From Aptenodytes patagonicus (taxonomy: Eukaryota; Chordata; Aves; Sphenisciformes; Spheniscidae), in assembly GCF_965638725.1 (NCBI RefSeq), contig NW_027472018.1, positions 548,576 through 612,575 of the forward strand: a stretch of 64,000 nt of DNA, written 5' to 3'. Position 1 is the stretch's first letter, and each line of letters begins with the position of its first letter. The position numbers and the translations under genes were made by a program. Positions 44,801 through 56,440 of the stretch are shown here, piece after piece. The notes under the pieces are model-generated. The model saw only the letters and a list, made by a program, of their open reading frames with translations, searched no databases and was not told where the DNA came from.

Positions 44801-46380
44801 GCTCCCAGCTCAGCGGGCAGCGGAGGCAGCCGCACGCCCCGGCCCCGGCCCCGACACGCGGCGCGGTGGTGTGGCAAGACCAGCGCTCACTGCCCGGCCC
44901 CAGCCATGAACGGACGGGATGCTCGACCTGCACCCCGGCACCGCTGGGGGCTGCCAGGCCCCGGCTGGGGACAGGCACGAGCCCGTGGCTGCTGCCAGCA
45001 CGGGCTGGTCACCCAGATGACCCCCTTGATTTACTGGTGCTGGGGGAGAAGCCGGTGAATCATCCTCACACATCCCGTTTCCAGCCCCACTGCCCCGAAG
45101 CCGCTCGCCCTCGGCGCTGGGCTCCGGGTGCCGAGACCTCCCCGCAGCGCAGGTCCCGGGTGCCTCTCGCCGCCCCCTCGGCAGCTGGGTGCCCCGCACT
45201 GCCCTGTGCTGGGGAGGGTGTCCCCGTCCCTACAGCCCGTCCCCAAACCGGAGAAGCAGAGAAGCCAAGAAGAGCGGCAGGAGCCATTTGCTCGCCGGGA
45301 GCAAGCAGGGAGAGGGGATGAGGAGGAGGCTGGGCTGCGACCCGGAGAGCCGGATCCTGGGGCTGGCCCCGGTGGGAGCAGAAGGGACGGTGTGCCAGGG
45401 CTGCCCTGGGCGGCAGTCGTGGCGCGGCGCGGTGATGCGCGGCGGCGAGGAGCTGCACCAGAGCTGGCAGGGAGCTGGCACACCCCGTGCCGTGCCAGGC
45501 GTGGCCCCGGCCCCGCTTTTATGAGAGCTGAAGTTCACGAAACCTGGCTCGCTGGCGCGGCGGCTCGTTCAGTGCGTGGATCTAAGTGCTCGGAGCTTGT
45601 GGGAAGCGAAGGCTCCGCCACGTTCGGCATTGCAGCATCCACAGGACGGGCATCCTCTGCCTTGGGTCCTCCTCCTCCTCCTCCTCCTGTCTCTGCAACG
45701 GTGGTGGCCGTTTCCCCCTCTGCAATCCCTTCCCAGACACCCTGGCTGCTCCGGAGGCCACCCCGGCTCCAGCGCCGAGCCGAGGGATACAGAGGGTGGC
45801 AGAGTGGCAGGAGGGGGTTAAGGGGCTTGTGGTGTCAGACACGGGGCCCTTTGCCTGCTCCGGGCTGGTCCTCTGCTTCTCCGAGCGCCACACCCTGCAC
45901 CCCTGCCCACCGGCTCGCCCGCCCCGGCCGAAGCCCCCCTGCCCTCCAGCCCCCTGCCCCTGTCGAGGCTGTCCCCAGCCCCGCTGTTGGGTGGGTGACA
46001 AGCAGGTGGCACGTCCCCCTCGTCCCGTCGCGCTGCGGATCTCTCCCTCTGCCCTCGCTGGCACCCAGACCCAGCACCCTGCGCCCCGCGCCCCTTCCCG
46101 CCAGCTCCGACACCAAGCAGTGTGGCTTCCCCGCCGGCCTCCCCTGGCCTCCCCCGGCCGCTCCATCACACCCACGTCCCTGTGTCCCCATGTCCCCTCG
46201 TCCTGCTGCAATTCATCACCCGCCGGCTCCTCCGTGAGCCGGTGTGCGTTATCCTTACGACTATTTATCGCACACGACTGTGTCACGGTCTCGGTAACAC
46301 ACCTTGCTCCCGGCGGGACCGGGGTGTACCGGGCTGCACGCCCCCCCTCCCCCCAGCCACTCCAGCCCCGGGGGGGGGCG
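41841..46380. other. Gene-free stretch between the Harbinger relic and locus E
   Basis: No exon with recognisable similarity. Small landmarks: AATAAA near 42148, a (GAG)n run at about 42809-42842, and a TATA-like TTTATAAATC at about 44449 upstream of an unremarkable 82-codon frame. Long open frames here are composition artefacts. Confidence 0.5.
42809..42842. repeat. (GAG)n microsatellite
   Basis: About eleven GAG trinucleotides. Confidence 0.95.
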
Positions 46381-46384
46381 GGGG

Positions 46385-46790
46385 ACACACCGGGCCAGGC
46401 TGCCCACCTGCACCCGGGGCACACCAGCACATCCCGGCCCGGGGACACTGGAACATCCCAGCCTGGGGGGGACCGGAGCATCCCGGCCCAGGGCACACCG
46501 GAGCATCCCGGCCCGGGGGGGACCGGTGCATCCCAGCCCGGGGGGGACCAGCGCATCCTGGCCTGGGGACACCCGAACATCCTGGCCTGGGGGGGACCGG
46601 AGGATCCCGGCCCGGGGCACACCAGTGCATCCCGGCCCGGGGACACTGGAGCATCCCGGCCTGGGGGGGGACCAGCACATCCTGGCCCGGGGACACTGGA
46701 GCATCCCGGCCCGGGGACACCGGAGCATCCCGGCCCGGGGGACACTGGAGCATCCCGGCCTGGGGGACACCGGCGCATCCCGGGGGGGAC
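46385..46790. repeat. About 24-33-bp minisatellite upstream of the locus E promoter
   Basis: Units contain GGCCCGGGGACACTGGAGCA and TCCCGGCC with variable runs of G. It stops about 45 bp before the SBS element. Confidence 0.92.
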
Positions 46791-46834
46791 CGGCGGCAGG
46801 GCCGGGGTCGGGGGGGGGGGGGGGGGGGGGCCGG

Positions 46835-46853
46835 ACTACAGCTCCCGGCAGGC
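46835..46853 (+). promoter_or_regulatory. ZNF143/THAP11-type SBS element
   Basis: ACTACAGCTCCCGGCAGGC fits the long SBS motif (ACTACAAYTCCCAGMRKGC) with two or so mismatches. It sits in a CpG island directly upstream of a good splice donor at 46972, a usual place for this element in housekeeping-type promoters. Confidence 0.7.
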
Positions 46854-46854
46854 A

Positions 46855-46972
46855 GCGGGGCGGGAGCCCTTTGTCTGCCTCGCCCCGTGCGCCGCCGCCC
46901 GCCCCGGTGCGCTCCTGCGGTCGGCGGCCATCGGCGGCGGTGCCCGCGCCGCCGCCCCTCTGAGCGCCGCCG
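46855..46972 (+). other. Probable non-coding first exon of locus E
   Basis: CpG-rich sequence without ATG ends at CCG|GTGAGAG. The 5' limit is a guess from the SBS element. It would splice to coding exons from 50.2 kb onwards. Confidence 0.5.
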
Positions 46973-49900
46973 GTGAGAGGGGGGGGCACCGGGACGGGGG
47001 CGGGGGGGGGGGGAACACACACAGCGGGGACAGCCCCGCGGGGGGGGGGGGGACGACGACACCGGGAGCGGTGGTGAGAGAACCGGGGGGCGCGGCGGGG
47101 ATGGGGAAGCCGTTGCGGGGGCTGCCGGGGCCCCCGGTCCGTGTCCCCCCCCCCCCCCGCCCCGCCGGGTGCGGGACCGGGACGCTGCTTTGCGCGGCGT
47201 CTGCTGGGGACGGTGCTGCGGGTGTCTGGCCGCCGCCTGGGGCTGAGCACCCCCGTACACCCCCCCTCCCCCCCATCTCCCTCCCCCCAAAAAAGAGCCC
47301 CAGCAACCCCGGGAGCTGGGATGGTTCTGGGGCCGCGGCTGGTGGCCGGGCTGGGGAGGGGGAGGCTCAGCCGGGGGCAGGTGGCGGCACGGGGGGTACG
47401 GGGGGTGCCAGCGCCCCGGAGGAGGGGTGTGTGTGTGGGGGGGGGTGTCCTCTGTCACTGCTGCGGGGCAGGGTGAGGGACGGGGCCGCCTTTCCCAGCC
47501 CCGTGTCCCGTGGGAAGAGGAGCGTCACCCAGCGTAACCCCGTAACCCCGGAGCGTAACCCCGGCAGGGCCCGGGGCCGCCGAGGGGCGTGCGGGGCGCC
47601 CAGTGCTCTGGCAGCCGCTGGACCCCCCCAGCCCCCCAGCCCCTCCCATGAAAACACGGCCCCGAGCTCGCCGCTTGCCGCAAAGGAGGCGATTTCCTTC
47701 TGGGGGGCTGGCGGGTGCACGCGCGGGGGCCCCGGCGCCAGGGATGTTCCTCTTGTTCGTGGAGCGTCCGCCATGAGACCTAGAAAATAAACCCTAATAA
47801 ACCAGAATGACACTTGCTATTGCGCGGCTTGCAAGTCCGGGGCTGGTTTTGGCGAAGCGTTATTTATTTAATGAGCTGTTTGAGTCAAGCGTGGGCCGGG
47901 TCCCGGTACAAGCCAACGCTTTTAGCAACAGCCTTGCCGTACCAGCCCTTTCCCCAGCCGAGCCCCGCGGCAGCTCTGCTGCAGCCTCAGACCGCAGGAA
48001 CTTCTGCCTGCGGTTTCGTAAAGGGTGCGGGGAAGCCGTGGGCAGGCGCCGCGTGACCGGGCAGGGAGCCGGCGATGACACCCCCCCCCCCCCCCGGCTC
48101 TCTTTGGCACCCCGGGGGTCCCAGCCCCCGGGCAGGGGGGAAGGGGCCGTGCCGTGGGCGCGGGGATGGCGTGGTTCGTTTTCCCCGGGGCCTAGGAAGG
48201 GTGACGCGATGGGATGGGGAGGTACGGGTTTGTGGTTTCAAGGGTGCAGATGGGGTGGAAGCTGTGCAGGCTCCAGCTGGCTCCTGCCGAAGCTCATCCG
48301 AAATTCCCTGTCTGGGGGCCACCCCGGGCTGGAGCGGGGTGGGGCTGGTCCTGCTCCCGCGCCCAGCCGGCAGCGCTGGCAGGGGGCAGCCTGAGGAGAG
48401 AGCCTCCCCGGGAGCAAACCTCTCCTGTTCAGAAACAACCGAACCCCGGTAACAACCCCCGCGCGCCCTGTTCCTGCCAGCCCCAGGCACCCTCTGCACC
48501 CGTCTGCGTGCCCTCCTGGCCCCGGGCGCTGGCAGGGGGTCCCTCGGCAGGACCCCATCCCTTAGAGCAGGGTGCCCTTCGAGGAGGCAGCGCAGCCCGG
48601 GCGGGAGGAGGAGGAGGGCGGGCAGCTTCCGTCTCTCCTCCCAAAGCCATCCGGGGCTGCTCCTGGTGAGCCCCGAGTCGGAGGAGGGCTGGGGTGGGCC
48701 GAGACCCTGGTGCGGCTCCCTGCCTGCCCGCGCTCGCGCCGGGTAGCCCGAGTCCCCGAACCGCTCGTGGGGAAGGAGCCACTTTCGGGGGGGGGGGGGG
48801 GTGTCTGTGCAGTGCTGTTGGAGGAGTGCGATGCCGGTGAAGGCTCCCGGGGAGGCCCGTTCCTCTGCCCAGAGCCCCCAGCTCCGCGGTGGGGGCAGCA
48901 GGGGTCTGGGGAGAGGCGAGCCGGAGCTGGGCTCTTGGGGGGGCAGCGGCACCCGCCTGCCCCCACCAGCCCTCGGTTTCAGGTCTTGGCCTTGGTGCTG
49001 CCGGCGGCTTTGGCACGACGCTTGCGTTGGTCTGGCATGGCAGCCAGCGGCAGAGGGGGCTGCGTGGGGGCTGCAGCTCCCAGAGGGGGCTGGAAACAAG
49101 CGGCCGGTGCCAGGGATGCCGCCTGTCCCTGCCGGCAGCGACGCTGGGTCCGGCGCTTGCCGCAAAAGCGTGAGCAGAGCGTTGCTGAGTCGATGCCCGA
49201 CTTTGTCCCAGGGTTAATCCCAGTCACTCGGGGCAGCAGCGCCGGTCCCGGGCCGAGGGACCGTGTTCGTGCAGGCAGGGAGCAGCGCGGGCAGCGGCTG
49301 CCTCTGGGCTTGTGCTCTCCCCGGTAGCGCCAGGAGGAGTGCCCACGGGGCGCCCCGTTCGCGTTGCGCTGGAGGTTTGTCTGCCGGCGCTCGCGCGCGG
49401 GACCGGCTGCCCCGCGGCGCGGTGGGGGTCCGGGGCGAGGTGTCTGGGCCTGGCAGCCGTCGGGGACGTCGCGCGTGCACGGCGGGCCCGGCTCGTGCCG
49501 CTCGGCCCCTGCGGCACCTCTCCCCTCCTTCCCTCCCGGCGAAGCCTGGGGGCTGCCGGGTCTCTCCTCGGGCGCCCGTGCTGCCGGCGGGCTCTGCTGA
49601 GCCTCCCCTCTTCCTGGCTCTTCATCCCCGGGGATGAGCAGCCCTTTTCTGCACCGTTTTCGCTCTGAATCTCTGTTTCTCAGGAGCGGGGGGCCCAGAC
49701 TCCCCGGTGCCTCCATGGGTGCCGCTGCCAGCGCTCCTGGGATCGCTCTGCCCGTCCGCCCACGGGCGCCGGTGCCCGTGCCGTCCCGGCTCCCCGCCAC
49801 CACCCAGATTCCCCCGTGCCGCCCTTCCCTCGGGCTCCGCAGCTCCCCTCGGCTTCGCTCTGACCCCGTACCCCTGCCGCCGCTGCCTCCACGGCTGCCA

Positions 49901-50213
49901 GGCTGGACGGAGCGGCTGGGGGCGGCAATTTGGGCGACGACGGGATGACCTGGCACCCGTCCCATGCCGCCCTGCTCCGTGTTGCCCCCGCGACGTCCTC
50001 CTCGGCCCCAATGCTGGTGGCAGCTTCCCGGGGCGGACGTGGGGTGATGGGGGTCTGGGGAAGGGATTGGGGGGGGGGGGCGGGAATCGGCACAGCCTGG
50101 GCGTGCCGGAGCGGGGAGCCTGGAGGTCGGTGTCCTCCGGAGCACCCGTGTGTCTGCGGGCGCTCCCTGGCACTGGGGGAGGCTGTAGGGAGACTTTCCC
50201 GTCCCTCAGGCAG
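46973..50213. other. Long intron 1 of locus E, no KRAB exon found
   Basis: Read for a 127-bp exon with TFEDVAV or MMENY on both strands and none is present. GGTGCCCTTCGAGGAGGCAG at 48562 faintly recalls a KRAB start but the rest does not follow. Two AATAAA motifs lie at about 47786-47801. Poly-G tracts are frequent. Confidence 0.5.
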
Positions 50214-50324
50214 GTTCTTCTGGAGGGAGCCCCGGACCCGCGACGATGGAGCGAGAGGAGAAGCCGTTTGGGGGGGATCTGCAGGACGCGAGGCCCCGTG
50301 GGATGCCCAACCCCTGCGGCACAG
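50214..50324 (+). CDS. Locus E exon with internal start ATG
   Basis: Phase 1 to 1. Reads GSSGGSPGPATMEREEKPF and on to CGT. MEREEKPF aligns with KMEREETPC in the linker exon of locus F (63900-64000), showing that this is a KRAB-linker-type exon. Confidence 0.75.
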
Positions 50325-53300
50325 GTGAGGCTGCCGAAAGCTCCCACGGGGACCTGGCTGCTGTGGCACCGGGGCGGCTTCGCAGCCCGCTCCCCCCCCC
50401 TAGGACCTGGGAGCCCCGGGGCTGAGCTGCCGCCTCCCACGGAGCCAAGCAGGGCGTTGGCGTGGGGGATGCCGTGCCCAGCGCCAGACACCGGCAGGGA
50501 TGGCTTCCGTCGGGTGAGGGTCCTCGCTGGGCAGCAGGGAGGGACCCGGGCAGTCGCTGCCCGCAGCGGGGTGGGGGGTCCGTGGCTTGATCCCCTGGTT
50601 TCCCCCCCCGTAGTACCCACGAGGGGGAGGGTTCGTGCCCCCCTGCCCGGCGCGGGGGCTGCGGAGGGAGCGTGGAGCCCGCGGCGGCACCGCTCACAGC
50701 CGCCGGCGTGATGCCGGGCTTCCCACGCTGCCCAGGAACCCGAGAGCAGCTTTGTCTTCCTCAGGAAAGGGCTGGGCTGGTGTGAAGCGCGAGATCGTGG
50801 TGAAGACGGAGCCGGAGGATGAGTCCTGCATCGGGTGTCCCCGGGGCCTGGGTGCCACCGTCCCCGGCGTCCCCAGCTCTCCCAGCACTGGTGAGCAGAG
50901 TGGGCGGCTGGGGGAGGGCCGGGAGCTCGGTGAGACCCGGCAGCCCCCCCCCAGGGATGGAGTCCCCTGTCCTGTACTGACCGCTCCGGGTGACATCCGT
51001 GCGGGGACGTGGGAAAGGCCCTTGCGCTGGGGAGCTTTGCTGGGACAGTGCCTGCCCGGTGCCCTCTGGTAACTGGGAATTCCCTTCTGGAGGAAAAGGA
51101 GCGGTCCCTTTTCTTGCGTAACAAATATTTAGTAACTCTTGGGTGTTTCGGATCCCCACGGTTCTGCGGCTGGGGGCTGCACACCCCCCCCCGCCTTGTT
51201 TCCCTGGGGATTAGGCGTCCCGGCACCGGGAGATGCCCGGTGGCTGCGGGGAGCTCCTGGCAACCTGGGATTAAAGAGCAGCGAGCCGGAGCCGGTGCCG
51301 TCACGGGCAGAGCGTGGGGACGTCCCCGAGCGCTCGGTCCGTCCCCCAGCCGGACGCAGGGGCTGCGCCTTTCCTCCCACAGGCGTCAAAGCGGAGGTCG
51401 TCGTTAAAAGCGAGCCCGAGGACGAGGCGTACGGTGGTTACTGCCCCGGCTCCCGGGAGGGGGACGTGCCCCACCACCTCGCTGCCTGTGAGTGGGGCTG
51501 GGGGCCCCCGGGGAATGGGGGGGGGGGGAGCTGGGGGGACGCAGCCAGGGCGTCCGGACGCTTTGCAGGCTGCTGGCGGTGTGGGGGCCCCGCACAGGAG
51601 GGGTGGGTGCCGGGTGCCGGGGTGGGAGACGAGCTCGGCAGAGGGCACCGGCCGGGCACGGGGGCGTGGAATGAGCCCCCCCTCTCGATCCCCCCGCTGC
51701 TGCCCGCCCACGTGGTCATTTCGTCCCTCGGTGCCCGCTCTGCCATGGGGCTGGTGCTGCCTGGCTCTGCCTGCCCGTAAACACTGCCTGTAGGGGCTGT
51801 CGGGGGCGGCTTGTCCCGTGCCAGCCGGGGGATGGTGACACCGTCCCATGCCACCCTGCGGACGGAGGGACGCTCCACGGGCGTCCCACGAGAGCCCAGC
51901 CCTGCCCTCCCTGCCGGCGGCGCTGCCGGCTGGGGTCGAAAGCCCACCCACGGCTCCCCTGGCCCCGCCTGCGCCCGCCGGAGCACCGCGCTCTCTGCCC
52001 GCAGGCGATGCCAAGCCCGAGATCATCGTGAAGGTGGAGCCAGAGGAGGAGTCGTTCATCAGGTGCCCACGAGGTCCGGGTGACCCCGGAGCTCCTGGCC
52101 ACCGCGGTGGTGCAGGTGAGCACCGGGGCGGCTCCGGGGGGTCCGGTGGGACGGGGGCGGGGGGAGGCGTGGGGGCGAGCGCCCCGGCTCGCTGGGTGCG
52201 GAGCAAGGGAAGGCTCCTCGCCGGACGCGCAGCGTGTCGGAGCAGGTCGGCCCCCACCCCCCCCCCACCCCGAGAGCCCGGAGCGCGGGATCCTGCCCCC
52301 CGCGTACCCCAAAACGAGCCAGGTCCTGCAGAAGTCGATCTTAAAGCATCGTCCGGGCGGTGGGCTTGGCCGAAACGTCTGTACGGCTCCCGAGGGGGCA
52401 GTCGGGGGGGGGCGGTGGCTGCTGGGGGGCCCGGGGAAGGTTATTGGAAGCTGATGGAAGCTGAAAGCCCTCGAGCAGAGCCGGTGCAGGGGGCGGGCGC
52501 CGCTGGGCTTGGCTGGAAATGGCTGCCGAGGGGGACCTGAGCCTTTGGTGGTGCCCTCGGCTGGGGACGGGGGCGCTGGCGGCGAGACGCTGCGCGGGGG
52601 CCCCTGTTCCCATCGTAAGGCTTCGGGTGATGGGAGGAGAGGGAAGCCGCCTTCCTCGAGGGGGAGCGGACCCTTGAGGGGGGACCTTCGGCGTTGGTCA
52701 CCGAAGGCGCTGAGCCGCTGGCGGGCAATGCAGCGAGGCCGGCGCGGCGCTGAGCAGGGCTGTTGCGGAAGCCGCGGGCTGAAGGGCGAAGCTGGCAGTC
52801 GCGGGCGCCGCTGATGAGCGACGACGGTTGCGGCTGCGGGATGGATTTTTTTCCCTTTCATGTTTGCAGCTTTATTTGGCGCTTCAGTGTTTCTCAGGGT
52901 TTGGCGCGTCCCCGCCACGAGCCCGGCTCGCACGTGGTTTGCGGTGTCCGTGCTCTCCCTGCCGGTCCTGGGTGAAACTCGGCCGTGAGCCGGCTGCGGG
53001 TGCGGGGAGGCGATGGGCAGGTGGAGGCGGCTGTGCGGGTCCCACCGCAGCTTCGTGGGTCCCGCCGGCACCTCGTGGGTCCCACCGCAGCTTCGTGGGT
53101 CCCGCCGGCACCTCGTGGGTCCCACTGCAGCTTCGTGGGTCCCGCCGGCACCTCGCCGGGTCCCACTGGCGCCTCGTGGGTCCCACTGCAGTTTCGTGGG
53201 TCCCGCCGGCGCCTCGCTGGGTCCTGCCGGCGCCTCGTGGGTCCCACCGCAGCTTCGTGGGTCCCGCCGGCACCTCGCCAGGTCCCGCTGGCGTTTCGTG

Positions 53301-56300
53301 GGTTCCACCGGCACCTCGCCGGGTCCCGCCGGCACCTCGTGGGTCCCACCGCAGCCTTGTGGGTCCCACCGCAGCTTCGTGGGTCCCGCCGGCGCTTCGT
53401 GGGTCCCACCGCAGCTTTGTGGGTCCCGCCGGCGCTTCGTGGGTCCCACCGCAGCTTCGTGGGTCCCGCCGGCACCTCGTGGGTCCCACCGCAGCTTCGT
53501 GGGTCCCGCCGGCACCTCGCCGGGTCCCACCGGCGCCTCGTGGGTCCCACTGCAGTTTCGTGGGTCCCGCCGGCGCCTCCTGGGTCCTGCCGGCGCCTCG
53601 TGGGTCCCACCGCAGCTTCGTGGGTCCCGCCGGCACCTCGCCAGGTCCCACTGGCGTTTCGTGGGTTCCATCGGCACCTCGCCGGGTCCCGCCGGCACCT
53701 CGTGGGTCCCACCGCAGCCTTGTGGGTCCTACCGCAGCTTCGTGGGTCCCGCCGGCGCCTCGTGGGTCCCACCGCAGCTTTATGGGTCCCGCCGGCGCCT
53801 CGTGGGTCCCACCGCAGCTTCATGGGTCCCGCCGGCGCCTCGTGGGTCCCACCACAGCTTCGTGGGTCCCGCCGGCGCCTCGTGGGTCCCACCGCAGCTT
53901 CCCAGCCGTGGGAGCAAAGCCTGGGCTGCCCGGTGAGCTCGGGGCAGCCTTGCCGCTGGCTTTTGGTGGTCGGGGGAGTGACTGTCCCCGGGGCTGGGGC
54001 TGCACCCGACACCGCTCCCACGGCCCCCGCAGCCCCCCCCGCCCCTCGCCCAACCACGTCCCAAACCTGGCAGAAAGCCGCAGGGAGGGACCCCCGGTGC
54101 CGCTGCCGGCCGTCCAGGTGAGCTGCTCGTCGTGCGGGCGCTGGCAGAGCATCGCACTGCTCTTGCCTTTGTCCAGGCAGCCTTGGCAGCCAGAAAGGGT
54201 TGCACGACTCGCACGTGGTGCATGAGAGGTCCGAGCACCTCCCCGGGGTCCCTGGTAGCGATGCCGTCCCTGCAGTGCGAGCCGGGGCAGCCGGCGGTGC
54301 TGGGGGCGGCAGCCTGTGATCCCCTGCCCCGAGCTCCCGAAACGGCCCCCGCAGCCGCCAATCCCCCCCGGGTCTTTGCGTCGGTCCCCGTCCTCCTCCC
54401 TCAGGAAATCCCAGCGAGGCTGCTCTGGCCCCGTGCTGGCCTCGCTGCTCCCGCTCACCGTGTGCCGGTGCCACCCGGCTCGGGGGCTCTCCTCCTCCCG
54501 GGGGCTCCGGAGGTGCCCCCCCTGTCGCAGAAAAGGGACTCGCAGGCTCAAGCTGGGGGGGGGGATCTCTGCAGTTTTGGCTTTGGAGGCGAGTTTGCAC
54601 GTGGCACCTTTGGGTGCGCCGGGACTGGGCGGTGGGTCCGAGGGAGGTGTGGGACCCGGCTGGGTGCCGAGGACGGGGCGGCTTCGTCCAGCTCCTCCGT
54701 CACCCAGACGCGCTCGGACACGTTAACCCAGCCCCGGAGCCGGGACCCTGCAGCTCCCAGCCAGCCTCGCCACAGTGCCAGGGCGGGGGCGAGGTGCCGG
54801 TGCCCCGGTGGGGGGGGGGGGGGGCGGGTCGGAGGTCCGCGGCAGCCTCGGTGCCGCAGCTGCGCCGCAGCCACGTCGATGGGCACAGCTCTGCGAGAGC
54901 CCAGCACGTGGGAACGCGTGCCGGAGGCGTCCCAAGAGGGGAGCGGGGCTGCGGGAAAGGGGTGAATGCGGCTGCGGGGGTCTCCCGGGAGGGCTCTGGA
55001 GCCGCCGCAGGTAACGGCGGGGCTCCCCTTCTCTTGGCAGGCGGCGACGGTGAGCGACGTCCCAAGGAGGAGCCGGAGGAGGCGAAGCCGGAGGCGGCTG
55101 AGCTGGAGAAGAGCCTGGGGGCTGCCTCGAGGGGCTCCCTCGGGCCCCAGCCCCGCGTCAGCCAGTGGACGGTGCGGCAGGCGCAGGGCGCCGTGGCCGA
55201 GCTCCGGCGCAGCCCGGCAGTGCCCGGGGGGCCGCGGGCCACCCCCGAGCCCCGGGGGCTCTGCCTGGAGAAGGGCACGGCTCCGGTGGTGCCGGTGAGC
55301 AGCGGTGGGCAGAAACCCCCCTCTGCCTGCGGGGTGGGCAGCGCCGCGGCCCCCGGCGCCGAGCCAGCGCGGCGTCCCCGCAGCCACGCGGCCGAGCGTC
55401 CCTTCGCCTGCAGCGAGTGTGGGAAGAGCTTCCAGCACCGGGGGAACCTCATCACCCACCTGCGGGTGCACACGGGGGAGAAGCCCTTCGCCTGCACCGT
55501 CTGCGGCAAGAGCTTCAGCCAGAAGGGCGACCTGATGCGGCACCAGCGCATCCACACGGGCGAGAAGCCGTTCGAGTGCACCGTCTGCGGCAAGAGCTTC
55601 TGCTCCAAGCAGACCTTCATCCTGCACCAGCGCATCCACACCGGCGAGAAGCCCTTCTCCTGCACCGAGTGCGGCAAGAGCTTCAACCGCAAGGCCAACT
55701 TCATCACCCACCAGAAGATCCACCGCGGCGAGCGCCCCTTCATCTGTGCCGAGTGCGGCAAGGGCTTCTGCGCCAAGAAGACCTTCATCCTCCATCAGAA
55801 GATCCACGTCGGCGACCGGCCCTTCGGCTGCTCCGAGTGCGGCAAGAGCTTCAGCCGCAACGGCGACCTGACACGGCACCAGCGCATCCACACCGGCGAG
55901 CGCCCCTTCGCCTGCGCCGACTGCGGCAAGTGCTTCAGCCACAACGGCGAGCTGATCAAGCACCAGCGCATCCACACCGGCGAGAAGCCCTTCACCTGCA
56001 CCGAGTGCGGCAAGAGCTTCAACCGCAAGGGCACCCTCATCACCCACCAGCGCATCCACACCGGCGAGCGCCCCTTCGTCTGCCCCGAATGCGGCAAGAC
56101 CTTCAACCTGAAGACCACGCTGATGAAGCACAAGCGCATCCACACGGGCGAGCGTCCCTTCACCTGCCTGGAGTGCGGGAAGAGCTTCAAGTACAAGGGC
56201 AACCTCCGGACCCACCACCTCACCCACACGGTGGAGCGGGTCTACCCCTGCACCGAGTGCGGCAAGGTCTTCAGCCACAAGAAGGAGCTGACGGTGCACC

Positions 56301-56440
56301 AGGGCGTGCACGCGGAGGAGAGGATCCTCTCCTGCTACCGGGAGGGAGAGTCCTTCAACCCCTTCCTCCCCATGCACCCGCTCCTCATGTCCTGCACCCA
56401 GCTCCCGGTGCCGCTGGAAGCCTTGTCCAAGTACAAGTAG
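50214..56440 (+). CDS. C2H2 zinc-finger protein with 11 fingers and triple SUMO-motif linker (locus E)
   Basis: Exons: 50214-50324, 50765-50890, 51383-51487, 52005-52115 and 55041-56440, all joined in phase 1. From the ATG at 50246 (MEREEKPFGG) to TAG the frame is 607 codons. The first exon opens in phase 1, which would fit a KRAB exon upstream, but none is visible, so translation may start at this internal ATG. Exons 2-4 each carry a V-K-x-E-P-E-D/E motif. The last exon has an acidic/Pro-rich spacer, 11 near-perfect C2H2 fingers (from about residue 262) and a 40-residue hydrophobic-ended tail. Most linkers are H-T-G-E-K/R-P, expected of a functional DNA-binding array. Other small exons between 52.1 and 55.0 kb cannot be excluded. 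Confidence 0.88.
50765..50890 (+). CDS. Locus E linker exon 1 (SUMO-type motif)
   Basis: 126 bp, acceptor TCTTCCTCAG, phase 1 to 1, with VKREIVVKTEPEDESCIG. V-K-T-E followed by acidic residues is a classical SUMO consensus with a negatively charged extension. Confidence 0.88.
51383..51487 (+). CDS. Locus E linker exon 2 (SUMO-type motif)
   Basis: 105 bp, acceptor CCTCCCACAG, phase 1 to 1, with VKAEVVVKSEPEDEAYGG. Clearly a duplicate of the exon at 50765. Confidence 0.88.
52005..52115 (+). CDS. Locus E linker exon 3 (SUMO-type motif)
   Basis: 111 bp, acceptor CTGCCCGCAG, phase 1 to 1, with AKPEIIVKVEPEEESFIRC. Third member of the duplicated exon set; spacing to the previous copies is about 0.6 kb. 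Confidence 0.88.
52116..53029. other. Intron of locus E
   Basis: GC-rich, without a recognisable exon. Confidence 0.5.
53030..53905. repeat. 20-bp minisatellite, about 43 units, in the last intron of locus E
   Basis: Alternating 20-bp units CGTGGGTCCCACCGCAGCTT and CGTGGGTCCCGCCGGCACCT (or GCGCCT) form 40-bp pairs with larger duplicated blocks. Because 20 is not a multiple of 3 and the units have no stop in any frame, all six frames stay open with 20-residue repeats. These are not proteins. Confidence 0.97.
53906..55040. other. Remainder of the last intron of locus E
   Basis: A short AG-GT bounded segment at 54072-54116 could be an exon but encodes nothing recognisable. A poly-G run lies near 54810. 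Otherwise nothing. Confidence 0.45.
55041..56440 (+). CDS. C2H2 finger exon of locus E
   Basis: Acceptor TCTCTTGGCAG, phase 1. After about 120 residues of acidic and Pro/Ala-rich spacer come 11 fingers with cores CSEC, CTVC, CTVC, CTEC, CAEC, CSEC, CADC, CTEC, CPEC, CLEC and CTEC. Every finger keeps both Cys and both His. Stop TAG at 56438-56440. Confidence 0.97.

Noticed and set aside
46801-46830. Long poly-G tracts throughout the window as meaningful elements
   Set aside because: They are very common here and likely reflect GC-rich composition or assembly of homopolymers; only those in repeats or promoters were kept.
48562-48667. Possible KRAB exon of locus E (cag|GGTGCCCTTCGAGGAGGC, donor CTG|GTGAGC)
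   Set aside because: Only the first few bases resemble a KRAB start; length, frame and the EEW and MENY motifs are missing.
48979-49036. Short basic minus-strand peptide MPDQRKRRAKAAGSTKAKT
   Set aside because: Protamine-like composition but no family match, and arises in GC-rich DNA; could be chance.
54072-54116. Short AG...GT bounded segment in the last intron of locus E
   Set aside because: Encodes no family motif and its inclusion is not needed for frame.
51716-54600. Several 300-660-codon open frames on both strands
   Set aside because: They run through the 20-bp minisatellite and consist of its translated units.
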